Shown here in pieces: positions 45,262 to 57,640 of a stretch of 64,000 bases of DNA. Each line of letters starts with the position of its first letter. The first letter of the stretch is position 1. The translations under genes and the position numbers were made by a program. The notes under the pieces are model-generated. The model worked only from the letters and a program-made list of their open reading frames with translations, was not told the origin of the DNA and did not search any database. This stretch comes from Lineus longissimus (Eukaryota; Nemertea; Pilidiophora; Heteronemertea; Lineidae): positions 19,142,039-19,206,038 of the forward strand of contig NC_088317.1 in the NCBI RefSeq assembly GCF_910592395.1, read 5' to 3'.

Positions 45262-45305
45262 TGAAATTGTAAACAAACGCACCCGCGCAGTTCGTCCCCA
45301 CGGCA

Positions 45306-47705
45306 CACCAGCGCCTGCAATGTATAGCGATGGTGTCTCAAGGCACACTTGAAGACAGTCAGCCCCTGGCCAAAGAGACAACCTCACATGCACTGGGGAC
45401 AACACCAGCACCTGCAGTGTATAGCGATGGTGTCTCAAGGCACTCTTGAAGACAGTCAGCCCCTGGCCAAAGAGCCAACCTCACATGCACTGGGGACAAC
45501 ACCAGCGCCTGCAATGTATAGCGATGGTGTCTCAAGGCACTCATGAAGACAGTCAGCCCCTGGCCAAAGAGCCAACCTCACATGCACTGGGGACAACACC
45601 AGCGCCTGCAATGTATAGCGATGGTGCCTCAAGGCACTCTTGAAGACAGTCGGCCCCTGGCCAAAGAGCCAACCTCACATGGGGACAACACCAGCGCCTG
45701 CAATGTATAGCGATGGTGTCTCAAGGCACTCTTGAAGACAGTCAGCCCCTGACCAAAGAGCCAACCTCACATGGGGACAACACCAGCGCCTGCAATGTAT
45801 AGCGATGGTGTCTCAAGGCACTCATGAAGACAGTCAGCCCCTGGCCAAAGAGCCAACCTCACATGGGGACAACACCAGTGCCTGCAATGTAGCGATGGTG
45901 TCTCAAGGCACTCTTGAAAACAGTCAGCCCCTGGCCAAAGAGACAACCTCACATGGGGACAACACCAGCACCTGCAATGTATAGCGATGGTGTCTCAAGG
46001 CACTCTTGAAGACAGTCTGACCCTGGCCAAAGAGCCAACCTCACATGGGGACAACACCAGTGCCTGCAATGTAGCTATGGTGTCTCAAGGCACTCTTGCA
46101 GACAGTCAGCCCCTGGCCAAAGAGACAACCTCACATGGGGACAACACCAGTGCCTGCAATGTATAGCGATGGTGTCTCAAGGCACTCTTGCAGACAGTCA
46201 GCCCCTGGCCAAAGAGACAACCTCACATGGGGACAACACCAGCGCCTGCAATGTATATCGATGGTGTCTCAAGGCACTCTTGAAGACAGTCACCCCCTGG
46301 CCAAAGAGACAACCTCACATGGGGACAACACCAGTGCCTGCAATGTATAGCGATGGTGTCTCAAGGCACTCTTGCAGACAGTCAGCCCCTGGCCAAAGAG
46401 CCAACCTCATATGCACTGGAGACAACACCAGCGCCTGCAATGTATAGCGATGGTGTCTCAAGGCACTCTTGCAGACAGTCACCCCCTGGCCAAAGAGACA
46501 ACCTCACATGGGGACAACACCAGTGCCTGCAATGTATAGCGATGGTGTCTCAAGGCACTCTTGCAGACAGTCAGCCCCTGGCCAAAGAGACAACCTCACA
46601 TGGGGACAACACCAGCGCCTGCAATGTATATCGATGGTGTCTCAAGGCACTCTTGAAGACAGTCACCCCCTGGCCAAAGAGCCAACCTCACATGGGGACA
46701 ACACCAATGCCTGCAATGTATAGCAATGGTGTCTCAAGGCACTCTTGAAGACAGTCAGCCCCTGGCCAAAGAGACAACCTCACATTGGGACAACACTAGC
46801 GCCTGCAATGTATAGTGATGGTGTCTCAAGGCACTCTTGAAGACAGTCAGCCCCTGGCCAAAGAGACAACCTCACATGGGGACAACACTAGCGCCTGCAA
46901 TGTATAGCAATGGTGTCTCAAGGCACTCTTGAAGACAGTCAGCCCCTGGCCAAGAGCCAACCTCACATGGGGACAACACCAATGCCTGCAATGTATAGTG
47001 ATGGTGTCTCAAGGCACTCTTGAAGACAGTCAGCCCCTGGCCAAAGAGACAACCTCACATGGGGACAACACCAGCGCCTGCAATTTATAGCGATGGTGTC
47101 TCAAGGCACTCTTGAAGACAGTCAGCCCCTGGCCAAAGAGCCAACCTCACATGGGGACAACACCAATGCCTGCAATGTATAGTGATGGTGTCTCAAGGCA
47201 CTCTTGAAGACAGTCAGCCCCTGGCCAAAGAGCCAACCTCACATGGGGACAACACTAGCGCCTGCAATGTATAGTGATGGTGTCTCAAGGCACTCTTGAA
47301 GACAGTCAGCCCCTGGCCAAAGAGCCAACCTCACATGGGGACAACACCAATGCCTGCAATGTATAGTGATGGTGTCTCAAGGCACTCTTGAAGACAGTCA
47401 GCCCCTGGCCAAAGAGACAACCTCACATGGGGACAACACCAGCGCCTGCAATGTATAGCAATGGTGTCTCAAGGCACTCTTGAAGACAGTCAGCCCCTGG
47501 CCAAAGAGCCAACCTCACATGGGGACAACACCCTGCAATGTATAGCGATGGTGTCTCAAGGCACTCTTGAAGACAGTCAGCCCCTGGCCAAAGAGCCAAC
47601 CTCACATGGGGACAACACCAGTCCCTGCAATGTATAGCGATGGTGTCTCAAGGTACTCTTGAAGACAGTCAGCCCCTGGCCAAAGAGACAACCTCACATG
47701 CACTG
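45306..47705. repeat. 91/97-bp minisatellite, about 26 copies
   Basis: Units contain GATGGTGTCTCAAGGCACTC and GACAGTCAGCCCCTGGCCAA, with length variants depending on whether ACATGCACTGGGG or ACATGGGG is present. It begins about 385 bp upstream of the PRKX exon 1a start codon, so it sits in the presumed promoter-proximal region. Open frames across it are repeat artefacts. Confidence 0.95.
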
Positions 47706-47885
47706 AACACCAGAGGACATGTACGTTCATAATAATTTTCATACCTTTTACACTTAGAAATTCAGTCTTCTGTCTTTGGTTACAAAGCACCATCAGCCTC
47801 TCTGTCGTGTCATACTTCTAAAAGCAGTCGTTGGTAAGTACCCAGCAAAGAGCCCAAAAAAGGATGAGGAAAATGAATAAAGGCT

Positions 47886-48199
47886 GTACCCCAAGTACTT
47901 GTCCAGCTTATCTGTACCCCAAGTACTCGTCCTAGCTTATCTGTACCCCAAGTACTCGTCCTAGCTTTTCTGTACCCCAAGTACTTGTCCTAGCTTATCT
48001 GTACCCCAAGTACTCGTCCTAGCTTATCTGTACCCCAAGTACTCGTCCTAGCTTATCTGTACCCCAAGTACTTGTCCTAGCTTATCTGTACCCCAAGTAC
48101 TTGTCCTAGCTTATCTGTACCCCAAGTACTTGTCCTAGCTTATCTGTACCCCAAGTACTTGTCCTAGCTTATCTGTACCCCAAGTACTTGTCCTAGCTG
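47886..48199. repeat. 29-bp minisatellite, about 11 copies
   Basis: Units of CTGTACCCCAAGTACTTGTC plus CTAGCTTAT, with a T/C alternation (ACTTGTC or ACTCGTC) along the array. Confidence 0.95.
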
Positions 48200-48224
48200 A
48201 TCTTCCCAGTTAACTTGACACTGA

Positions 48225-48305
48225 AACAGTGACCTTTTCCAGAATTGATCCCATGACCTTCTGATCACATGGCGCTCTAACCGCTGTGTCACTGATCTCC
48301 CTTAC
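48225..48305 (-). repeat. tRNA-derived SINE-like element
   Basis: On the minus strand GACACAGCGGTTAGAGCG resembles an A box and GGTCATGGGATCAATTC a degenerate B box at tRNA-like spacing. It directly follows the 29-bp minisatellite. Confidence 0.45.
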
Positions 48306-49589
48306 AATGATCTTGCTGGAAATCGATTCCCCTAGACATTCCTGGATGGAATACTTGAGCAATAAATCAGAAGTAGTTTAATCAAAAATTTAACAACACA
48401 GATCCCTTCATGTTGACTAAACTAAAATTAACTATGACAATCTCCATAAAAAGCACATTTATTTAATATACACTTTACAAATAGTAGAAATCTAAATTAT
48501 CCCGGCATTGGTAAAATACACAGAGTCCTTTCCCCCTACTTCCAACACTCCTACACAGCAGAACATTCATCCACTATCTGACAACCCATGCCTGTCCAAA
48601 CAGGTCTGATGATCTCTCAAGGGTCCGGTTGTTCGAAATAGATTAGTGACCATAGGATGACAAATTCCATGCCAATTTTCGAATTTTCCAATCGTTCATT
48701 TTAGATTTTCAACTTCTAAGAAATGATGACAGATGATGCAACCCGTATTTGCCATTGTCCATGGTTTTGCTTTTCACAGACTGTTTATGGGAAATGGAAG
48801 TATGTAAGTGAGAAGTACGGGAAATGAACTGATGTAAGTACAATATAGGCTAGGCAATCCCAGTTGGCTGTCTGGTCAAAAACATTTCCAATACCTAACA
48901 GTATGTGAGCCCATGAAAAGCTTGCATTGTCCTCACAAGATCAAGTTTTAAACATCCGTAGGATGTCACAGAGATTATTTCAACCGTGGAGACACAAGTA
49001 ATTCCAATCCTGCAATTCAGCAAGACTTTAAGCCGATGATCCATGCATGTGTTGCTTACTCCACATTCACTTGTTCTCAGAGACACCAGTGAACACATCA
49101 GCCATGTCTTGTCTGACATTTGATGTGTTTACAGGATATTAGATTCCAAATCTGAAAAATAATGAAGTGGTATATGAAGCAAAATATCAAAACAGTTTAT
49201 TGCATAATTAGATAGCTTTTGCCCAATTGATGCCATCTTTGTGGCACATCCTATCAAGTAACATGGACAGTTACCACACTAGTCTGTAATGCAACAATCA
49301 ACCCTGTTGTTGTTGTTGTCATCATCTGAAACTGTCAAGGCAAACATTTTGTGCTGATTGTGTCAAAACAAACTGCAGAATCCAGGAAGAGTACATTCTT
49401 ACCTTTTATATCGGTGTCCTTCCCTTAGCAATTGATGTCAATCTCAGTGTTTTGAGTCATTGACTACAGTTGCATTGCAACTAACCCTGCCGTTGGATGC
49501 TTTCAACATCAAATTTTTGTCACATCAAATTGGAACTTTTCTGGGACACCTTTAAACATGCGATACAGCACTAGCCCCCTGGAGACAAC

Positions 49590-51945
49590 TCAAGAAGACG
49601 ATGTTATGTAACTGTTATAATCACCCGAATCAAAGTCCAACTTCTTGTTCATGGGTCCGGCATTTTCTCCGATTGTCTCAATGTCAACATCCCCCTCAGG
49701 AGCATTCAACGCACTCAACGTCACTTCTGCAAATGAAAGAGGGAGTTTTAAGTCTGGTTTTCAAAGAGATCTAGCAGACCAGGAACAAACAACTTTTGAA
49801 ATCTAAAACATGCCAAGGATTTGAACCCATCATACCTCATATCAGAGGAATGTGGCACACAGATTTTGCATTCCAAATGATTGAAATTGTTGCCAACTAG
49901 TTTCTCCCCAGGACCCAAGCTAACGCTACAAGCCAAACACAGATGTTCCTCTCAGCAAAACTTGATTTTTATTATCATTTTCAAATTGGCCAAAGCGTAT
50001 GATTCAGCGTTAGCAGACCACCTGCTGAAATCATCATTTGCTAAATTGCTAGTGCATAACATGGTTACTCACAGGACCTAAGAGACATATGTCAGCCATT
50101 ACATCATAGATAATCCCAAACCTCTCCTTGCAGAGAGTAAATACAACTTGCACCACTCACCTGAAGTTTTCTGTTTCTTAGCAGCTGGTTCCCCATCTGA
50201 TTGTCCAGCCTCTATTTTCACTTTCTTGGGCGATGTTGCACTTTTTGGCTGCTCCGGAGGAACGGGCAGGCCAGACTCTTCAAATGACTTCTTCCTTAAC
50301 TGTGATCGGATTTGGGAGCTGAGTATTGGAGTTCAATACATTAATACATGTACAGTCTAGTTCAAACACATACGACTTGTCATATCTCCCAAAATACCAG
50401 ACCAATTTTAATGTGGTTAGGACAGGGTTTTCATAAATGTTGTTGTCCATATGAACATTCTAATTACAGTGAAGTGCATCATTGTCTACATTATGTAATC
50501 GACCATTTAAAAAAGGTCCAAAATATAACTTTTTTATTTCAGGAAAAATTCCACCAAGAAATCACTGGTGTTGTAGTACAGCAACAACTAAGACTTTCTG
50601 GGGGTGTTTTCATGTCGATATCTATCTTGGTTTCGAGCTATCATGCTTTTTCTGCAAGATGTCAACATACAATAGATACTATTTCTATTGACCTTTGAAA
50701 TCTGCCCCAAAACTTCCACCACCTCAACATGCAGTGTGTCATGTTACACATGAAGGGTCGTGTGTTGACCAGCAAAGACAGGTTTTAATAGGTTATTCCT
50801 TTTATAGTATTCAAATATCAATTATTCAAACTTCATTCAATGAAGGAGGGACATAATTATCCCATTCATGAACATACCATAATCAGGGTTATTGACACCG
50901 TGATGTAACTGGACATGTCACTTATTACACTCCTACGGCTGTTGAATAGATGTGTCTTAGCAAAAATCATAAAGAATATTCTTTGTTAAATCTTGCTGGT
51001 AGTGTGTATGGTGTGTGACCAGTTCCTTAGGGAGGTAGCCGTGATCTGAGTTCACAGTGCAGTGGAACAGTGTCAGAACTCACCACAATTATAAATTATC
51101 CAGGTTGATATTCAACCAGAAAAAGTCTGTTATTTCAGATCCAGAAAAGATATATCAACATGAAAACTCACCAGGCAGTCTTATTTTTTGCTGTACTACA
51201 ACACCATTGCTTTTTTCGTGAAATACGAGTTTTGTGGATATAACCGAAACACAGGGCTCAAGTCAGCCAGTTCCCCGAGTTTGCTTATGGTAGACTGGCC
51301 AGGTTCTAACAGAGCACCGTCTTGAACTTGAAGGATGAGGGCAGCAGTGACTCATCACAGTGTACTTACATAGTTTTATTTTTCATGATCTCACTAACTT
51401 GGTTGAGGTCATCTCCAAATCTCTTCACCGCATTGCGCAACATATCAACCTCCTGTTCTGTCCATTTCCTGTAATCTCAAGACATAAAAAATGCTACAAT
51501 CCTAAAATGAGATTTCTATTTAAAAACAATTGCAGTGAATTCTAGCAAACATGGAGTTATGGGATGGTAAATTGGAATAAAATGTTTACTGTGCAAGTGT
51601 CAAAGAACTGTTTTGAAGTCTTAACACAGCTATTCTCCCAAACTGTTTTGGCCATTGATAAGGACATGCCTCCATTAATTGAGGCATGTTTCTCACCACA
51701 GGTGAATCCCATGATACATAACAAAGTGTGTACGACAATAACAACAGACCCTTTACTTCCTCTACCCCTTATGACACATCAAACTGTTAGGATTTCTCCA
51801 ATGATGAGATATGAGGGAGAATAATGAGAGGCAGTTCATGAGATACCCACGCTCCAGAAGATGGTTCTGAACTCTGATGTAGTTGCATCGTCAGTTCTCC
51901 CAGTTTACTGAAAGCAGCACCAGCAGCGGAGAAGATCTCTCCAAC
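49590..51945 (-). CDS. BAP18: BAP18 (C17orf49) homologue, N-terminal exon missing
   Basis: Four exons in transcript order: 51945-51851, 51468-51370, 50318-50161 and 49726-49590 (stop TGA). They join in frame at GT-AG sites to give 160 residues. The N-terminal exon encodes VGEIFSAAGAAFSKLGELTM, almost identical to BAP18. The second carries the SANT-like segment KWTEQEVDMLRNAVKRFGDD. The third gives SFEESGLPVP and a lysine-rich, nuclear-localisation-like KKQK. The last ends with EVTLSALN and KKLDFD, as in BAP18. In vertebrates BAP18 associates with NURF/BPTF and MLL1 complexes on chromatin. The start codon is missing: human BAP18 has only about seven residues before VGEIF, so a tiny first exon upstream of 51945 is expected; I could not place it. 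Introns are 382, 1051 and 434 bp in transcript order. Confidence 0.9.
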
Positions 51946-52421
51946 CTGAATGGTAAAAGTAGGCATCAAATAAATACAGATATGATTTCATTGTCTTATT
52001 ATGGGCGAATGATAATTGGATCCCAAATTCACACCAGCATTGTTTTTACTACTGCAGTTGTATTACATGAACAATGTACACTGCACATTTTCAGGCGCTA
52101 GCGGAACAAAATTTGAGTTATTGAAGAGATATTTTTCAAAATGCGTTCAAACAGACCTTGCTAGCTGAGCTCATTGTTGAAGATGTTAGTCAGACGTATA
52201 TTTCTGAAAAGTATTAAGATATTTTGTCTTCACAAAGCTAGATTTGAAACATTTTATGGATTCTTTTGGGCAAAATTTGAAAATTCCACGGGAAATAAAC
52301 TCGAACCACGGTGGAATGATACCGAGTAATACGGCTTATTATAAACCGCGAGATGAGAAATTGCGAAATGAGTAATCGTTTTTTTCTTCCACAAGATTTT
52401 CTACTTCCCTGGACCATGGAC

Positions 52422-52558
52422 CATGACAATGGGTGATATGAATAAAGACTAGCAAATGCTTTTATCTAAATCTCCATGTACATTTACACTAGGCCTTCCT
52501 GTACAAAACCGGAGTAAAAGCATTTGCTGGTCTTTATTCATATCAGCCATTGTTCATG
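52422..52558. repeat. inverted repeat (43-base arms)
   Basis: The left arm 52422-52464 and right arm 52515-52558 are near-perfect reverse complements containing ATATGAATAAAGACTAGC and its complement, with a 50-base loop. It lies upstream of the found BAP18 exons, possibly in its first intron. It may be a small MITE or a hairpin-forming remnant. Confidence 0.7.
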
Positions 52559-52559
52559 T

Positions 52560-53967
52560 TCATCTTGACCAAAAGGGTTTTGCAACTTATCAAGATACTG
52601 TTAGTATACCACGAGGTTTAGGATGCTGCCTGTATCAAGATTATTTTCACGTTACACCTGGCGGCACAAGTCACCATACACAAGATTGACCGATAACAGG
52701 GTATGCACCTGGTGAACATCTGGTCATCCCTAAAAATGGCGGGGATAGTCTCACCATCAAAACTAGGCTATAAATTAGGTTAAATTCCACACACTATTTC
52801 AATGGGCCAATCAAAACATGTATATCACCCTACTACAGCCTCGGTCTCATGAATGTTCGCCTTTTCAGGTTCCATATTTGCAACACATCCTGTGCCTCTG
52901 GCGCATGGTACTCTCACCGAGGTTGGCATCTCGCGATTTCACATTCCGCATTTCGCAGTTTAACAAACAGTAGAAAAGAATCATATTGAATTTGGCTAAA
53001 TCACAGGGCTCAACCAGGCCTCTGAATGGGGAGTGAATCTGATGATGCCTTGATGCAATGATGGGGGGCGGGCGAGGGGGTTGATCCAGCAGCGGCTGGC
53101 AGCGGACATTTGTCTTGACTCTTGCTTGGCGCTGCTACAGCTTAAAGTGCTGTGGTACAGCCTAGAAGCTGTGTCATTATTGGCGAAATGGACCAAAGTT
53201 TGTGAGGGGCTGAGTTTCGTCCAAAAATAGATCTGTTTACACACTACGGCAATGGCGTATTGCAGGTACACGTCAACGGGTCATTGTCGGACGTCGTCAG
53301 TTCGCCAAGAAAACCAAAGGAATCGAAGGATTCATTGAACTCATCAACACATCATTAGTTTTCAGTGAAGTTCAACTGTATTCCTAGGTAAATCACTTTG
53401 GTATATAGAGAGTAAGATTACAATTAACTCACGTTAAAGTTTGAGTTCCTGGGACCGTTGTCAGTACGTTGGTTTAGGGGCGCAATAACCTAGCTTATAG
53501 CGAGCAATTAGTACACTAAGATTTCAGTGATTAACATAATAGTTGCAAGTATTTGGCATTTTAGACTCATATTTCGTGCTATAATAACTACGTTGTAAAC
53601 ATAATTCTCAAAATTGATTCATGAAAAAGTTGTTAGGGCAATATCAAGCAAGCAGTAATGGAAAAAAGTGTAATTCCATTAACTGAATATTGTTTTTAGA
53701 CACTATAACATTTTAGGCCTACTTTTCCGTAAACCACGAGAACAATGTATGTGAAAAAAACAACACATATAAGTGAGGCGCCGAGTATACAGTAATTGTA
53801 AGGTAAAGAAAAGCTCGGTCTCTAAAGTCTGGAGGTCCGGAGTCCGTAACTGTGACGGTCACGAGAGTGATTTGTCCTTACGGATAGATCGAGAGGGCGG
53901 TTTGGGGTTCCGCCGACGGTGCTCGCATGCATTAGTCGTATCCCCGAAACCTTTACAACGCGAACAA
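52560..53967. other. presumed 5' region of BAP18; no exon resolved
   Basis: The missing BAP18 first exon and promoter should lie upstream of 51945 and may be here, but no ATG followed by a short frame and a matching donor was convincing. No other gene was recognised. Confidence 0.3.
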
Positions 53968-54495
53968 AGCTCGTGGCATCCATGACGGTATAGGAATTGA
54001 CGGTGAGGTAACAAAAAAACTCGTGGCATATCGGATGCGCATCCGATGACGGTAAAGAAATTGACGGTAAAGGATCTCGTGGCATATCGGATGCGCATCC
54101 GAAGACGGTAAGGGAATTGACGGTGAAGGATCTCGTGGCATATCGGATGCGCATCCGAAGACGGTAAGGGAATTGACGGTGAAGGATCTCGTGGCATATC
54201 GGATGCGCATCCGATGACGGTAATTGACGGTAAAGGATCTCGTGGCATATCGGATGCGCATCCGAAGACGGTAAGGGAATTGACGGTGAAGGATCTCGTG
54301 GCATATCGGATGCGCATCCGATGACGGTAATTGACGGTGAAGGATCTCGTGGCATATCGGATGCGCATCCGAAGACGGTCAGGGAATTGACGGTAAAGGA
54401 TCTCGTGGCATATCGGATGCGCATCCAAAAACGGTCAGGGAATTGACGGTAAAGGATCTCGTGGCATATCGGATGCGCATCCGAAGACGGTTTTA
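53968..54495. repeat. palindrome-bearing tandem array, about 9 copies
   Basis: Units of about 47-65 bp (mostly 56) contain GGATCTCGTGGCATA followed by the perfect 16-base palindrome TCGGATGCGCATCCGA, then GACGGTAAGGGAATTGACGG. Eight of nine palindromes are intact; the eighth copy reads GCATCCAAAA. The array abuts a (TA)n tract and then the 3' end of the LINE fragment on the minus strand. Confidence 0.93.
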
Positions 54496-54527
54496 TATAT
54501 ATATATATATATACATATATATACATA
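54495..54527. repeat. (TA)n / TATATACA microsatellite
   Basis: An AT dinucleotide tract at what would be the 3' terminus of the minus-strand LINE fragment. CR1-type elements often end in short tandem repeats, so this may mark the element's end. Confidence 0.8.
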
Positions 54528-54629
54528 ACGATACTGCAATAGGCTTTTAGCCTGTATGTAGCAGGTTTTTTCTTCAATACTTTTGTTTGCGTGGGCATGG
54601 CGGGGTGTGTACGAAATTTGATGATTGAT

Positions 54630-55780
54630 CTAGGTTAATTCTGTGCTGTAGAGTTCGGATTTGTAATGAGTGTCAATCATATTTTTAAATTGGTTTAGCG
54701 AGTTGGCATTCACTGCTTGTTCTGGCAAGTTATTCCACGGATCTATGATTCTGTTGGTAAAAAAGTACTTTCGGATATCTAGTTTGGCTCTTAGTTTGTT
54801 TAACTTATACGAATGACCTCTGGTTTGATAGGTGACATCGACAGGTTGGGTTAGATTAAGTCCATCTATGTTGTAGTAACCATGGGTGATCTTGTAAGTT
54901 TCTATTAAGTCCCCTCGAAGTCTTCTATAGGATAAACTCGGGAGTCCTAATTTGCAGAGTCTCTCCTCGTAACTGATGTCTCTTAATCCCGGGATTAACT
55001 TTGTTGCTCGTATTTGTACGTTTTCCAGTACGGTTATGTTTTTCTTCAGGTGGGGGGCCCAGATGACATTTGCATATTCGAGGTGTGGCCTTACCAAACT
55101 TTTAAATAGTGTCGCAAACATCCTAGTATCCAAATGGTCAAAGGATCTCCTGATCATTCCAACAATCTTTGTTGCGACATTAGCTACATTATTAATGTGA
55201 TTTTCAAAAGTCAGGTTTCTATCGATGATCACCCCCAAGTCCTTTTCGCAATCTGATTCTAAAACCTCATGTCTCTGGCCATCTTTCCTCAGAAAGTATT
55301 CTGCTTGTGGATTGTTTCTTCCGAGATGCATACTCTTACATTTATCCATATTAAATCTGAGTTGCCATAGTTCAGTCCAATCATCAAGGTTGCTGAGATC
55401 TTTTTGCACCGACTGCGTCTGCTCTGTTGTTGCGACTTCTGCTATGAGTTTGGCGTCATCCGCAAACATCATTGCTAAGTTCTCCACGCAGTGAGGGATG
55501 TCGTTCACATAATAAATAAACAAAGTCGGACCAAGGACACTGCCTTGTGGTACTCCGCTGGTCGCAGCCGCCCACTCGGATGCTGCTCCGTCTACCATAA
55601 CCCTTTGCCTCCTGTCTCTTACGAAGTCACATATCCAGTTGTAGATATTTCCTCGCACGCCGTGGTATTGTAACTTGTTTTTCAATCGCTCATGAGGCAC
55701 AGTGTCGAAAGCTTTGGAAAAGTCTAGATAAATTACATCTACAGGGCTACCTTGATCTAATAAGTCGGTGATTTCGTCAT
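54630..55780 (-). pseudogene. 5'-truncated CR1/L2-like LINE reverse transcriptase
   Basis: An open frame on the minus strand starts inside the RT palm and ends at a stop at 54630. Visible motifs are DVIYLDFSKAFDTVPHERL (motif A), SGVPQGSVLGPTLF (motif B) and FADDAK (motif C, F in place of the usual Y). The conserved post-RT region follows (PHLEYANVIW, IRATKLIPGLRD, DPWNNLPEQAVNA). The endonuclease and the N-terminal RT blocks are missing, as is usual for 5'-truncated target-primed insertions. The similarity breaks off at about 55780. The remaining frame has no internal stop, so the insertion is probably young. Confidence 0.9.
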
Positions 55781-56599
55781 GTCAAAGGACGTTTATCAGG
55801 CGCGGATCCAAGCGGGTGCACCAGACGCACGGCTCCTAATTGATGTAAACTTTTTTTAATTGACCACTCATGAAATTTTGGAACACACCTGTCCAGGAAT
55901 TTTGATGAGAAATGCAGTGCACGCTCCCTCTTCTACCAGTTCCTAGATTCGCCGGCCCTCTTATACCATCATCTTATACCATTGTGAATATTATCTTATT
56001 TATCATGAAGAAAAAAACCCTTCACCCGAACTTTTCAAACTGAAGTACACTGATTCCAGGTGTTCGCGCAATCGGCCAGAGAATGGTTTGACTCGGCGGC
56101 ATGAATTCCCGAGGGTACATTGAGGCCAAGAACTATTTTGGTTGCCCTCGATTCTGAACCCTTTTTAGTCCTGGCTGCTCCACCGTGTTGACGAGACAAG
56201 ACCACTAATGAATATTCATAGCCGGTTGGAGGGTCGAGGCCTATCAATTAGACGAGTGCATGTTTTTAACTCTCAAATACATATTTGGAGAGGTATTGAA
56301 AACATATTTGTTGTGGCAAGTCTACAGATATAAAGAAATTATTTGATGAAAAAATTAATTTCGAATTTTGCTAATTGGGTAATAGGGGGCGTGTTTTGAG
56401 TTTTTTCTGCCAGAGTGGAAATATCAAAGTCTGTCTAATTTGTCGATTATCAAAAAATTCCGTGGTCAATCACCAGTTTATTTTTCACCATTTACTTGCC
56501 CGACTGTCCGGAATAACATAATCTAAATTTCAGATTCACAACACCACGCGTTCTTTGATGCGTCGCGGTCAAACATTGACAATTTAACTGCTAAAAGGC

Positions 56600-57007
56600 T
56601 TAAAAAATCAATTGTGGTCTTGTCTCTGACAACATGATGAGAGAGATGAGAGAGATGAGATAGTCACAGCCACAGTACTTCGATCGTTTCTCCTCCGCAC
56701 GTGCTAGGACGTGTCTGTCGGAGCTGACAGTTATATCGATGATTAGGACCTCCTTTTCCTTCTCACAGAACATGAGCATGTCGGGGTGCCGGTGTTTTAT
56801 AGCCGGGCGCGTGGGGACTAGCGAGTCCCAGAGCAATCTCAGCTTCCTTCCATCCAGAGTACGAGTGGTCATTGGAACCGGCTTCTCGAGACCACATACC
56901 GATGGTATCCATCTCTCCTGTATGTGTCTGATGTAGGATGTAGGGGCATGCAATGGCTGTATGGGGGATAGGTCATGCCCCAGACATCTACAATCGGTGA
57001 TCCTCAA
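56600..57007 (-). pseudogene. retroelement fragment resembling a restriction-like endonuclease domain
   Basis: The minus-strand frame encodes WDSLVPTRPAIKHRHPDMLM and then a charged stretch, VLIIDITVSSD and ARAEEKRSKY. Retroelement-associated proteins in invertebrates often carry this arrangement (RH-PD, about 13 residues, IIDI, downstream EEK-KY), resembling a PD-(D/E)XK core as in R2-type restriction-like endonucleases. RT motifs are absent nearby, so this is a fragment and not part of the CR1-like element at 54.6-55.8 kb. Assignment to a named clade would need a search. Confidence 0.5.
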
Positions 57008-57640
57008 TATTGGTCACCATGGCATGCATGCATATCTTAGAATGAATTAACTATGTTGCATATACATGGCTGTATAGCAAAATAGTCAAAAATTAGCAAA
57101 GATATGCACATGTCACTGTGCTACGAGTATTTGGCCAGCAGGCGTTCGTCTATTACGCGATCACGACTACTTCAAATACGTTGAGCAGAGAAATGAAAGT
57201 TTGATACCTAACTAATTTCTGAAAGATCAATATTTTGGTTTTGCTAATGTGCCTTCACTAATATGTTCTTTCGTTTTCATCTCAAGAAATATCAACCTGA
57301 AAGTGATTTTGATTTTATCGATAGATACCTCTTACACTAATTGATATTCTAATGTGAGAGTTTTTTTAATATATATTATGTTGAATTTTGCACAAATCAG
57401 CGAAAAACGCACCAACTGACACTGGACGGTATTTCAACACGGGGCCGACGCACATCCCAAGTTCAGTGTACACATACGTCGGCAACAACAGTAAATGCAT
57501 AGTTTCTTGTTAGCCGACTATTAAGTAGCGCTCTATGTTTCAGAAACTCCAAAAAAACATGTTTTTGCCAAAACAACTGCTGAATCAACACTGACATACT
57601 GTGAGGACCGAGAAATCAATGATTTTATGAGGATGCACCC

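Noticed and set aside
45349-46748. Open frames across the 91/97-bp array
   Set aside because: Repeat artefacts: frames change between length variants and none extends into unique sequence.
53822-54598. Minus-strand frames of up to 258 codons with DAHPICHEIL-type repeats
   Set aside because: They are produced by the palindrome-bearing tandem array; several frames are open together and the variation does not respect codons.
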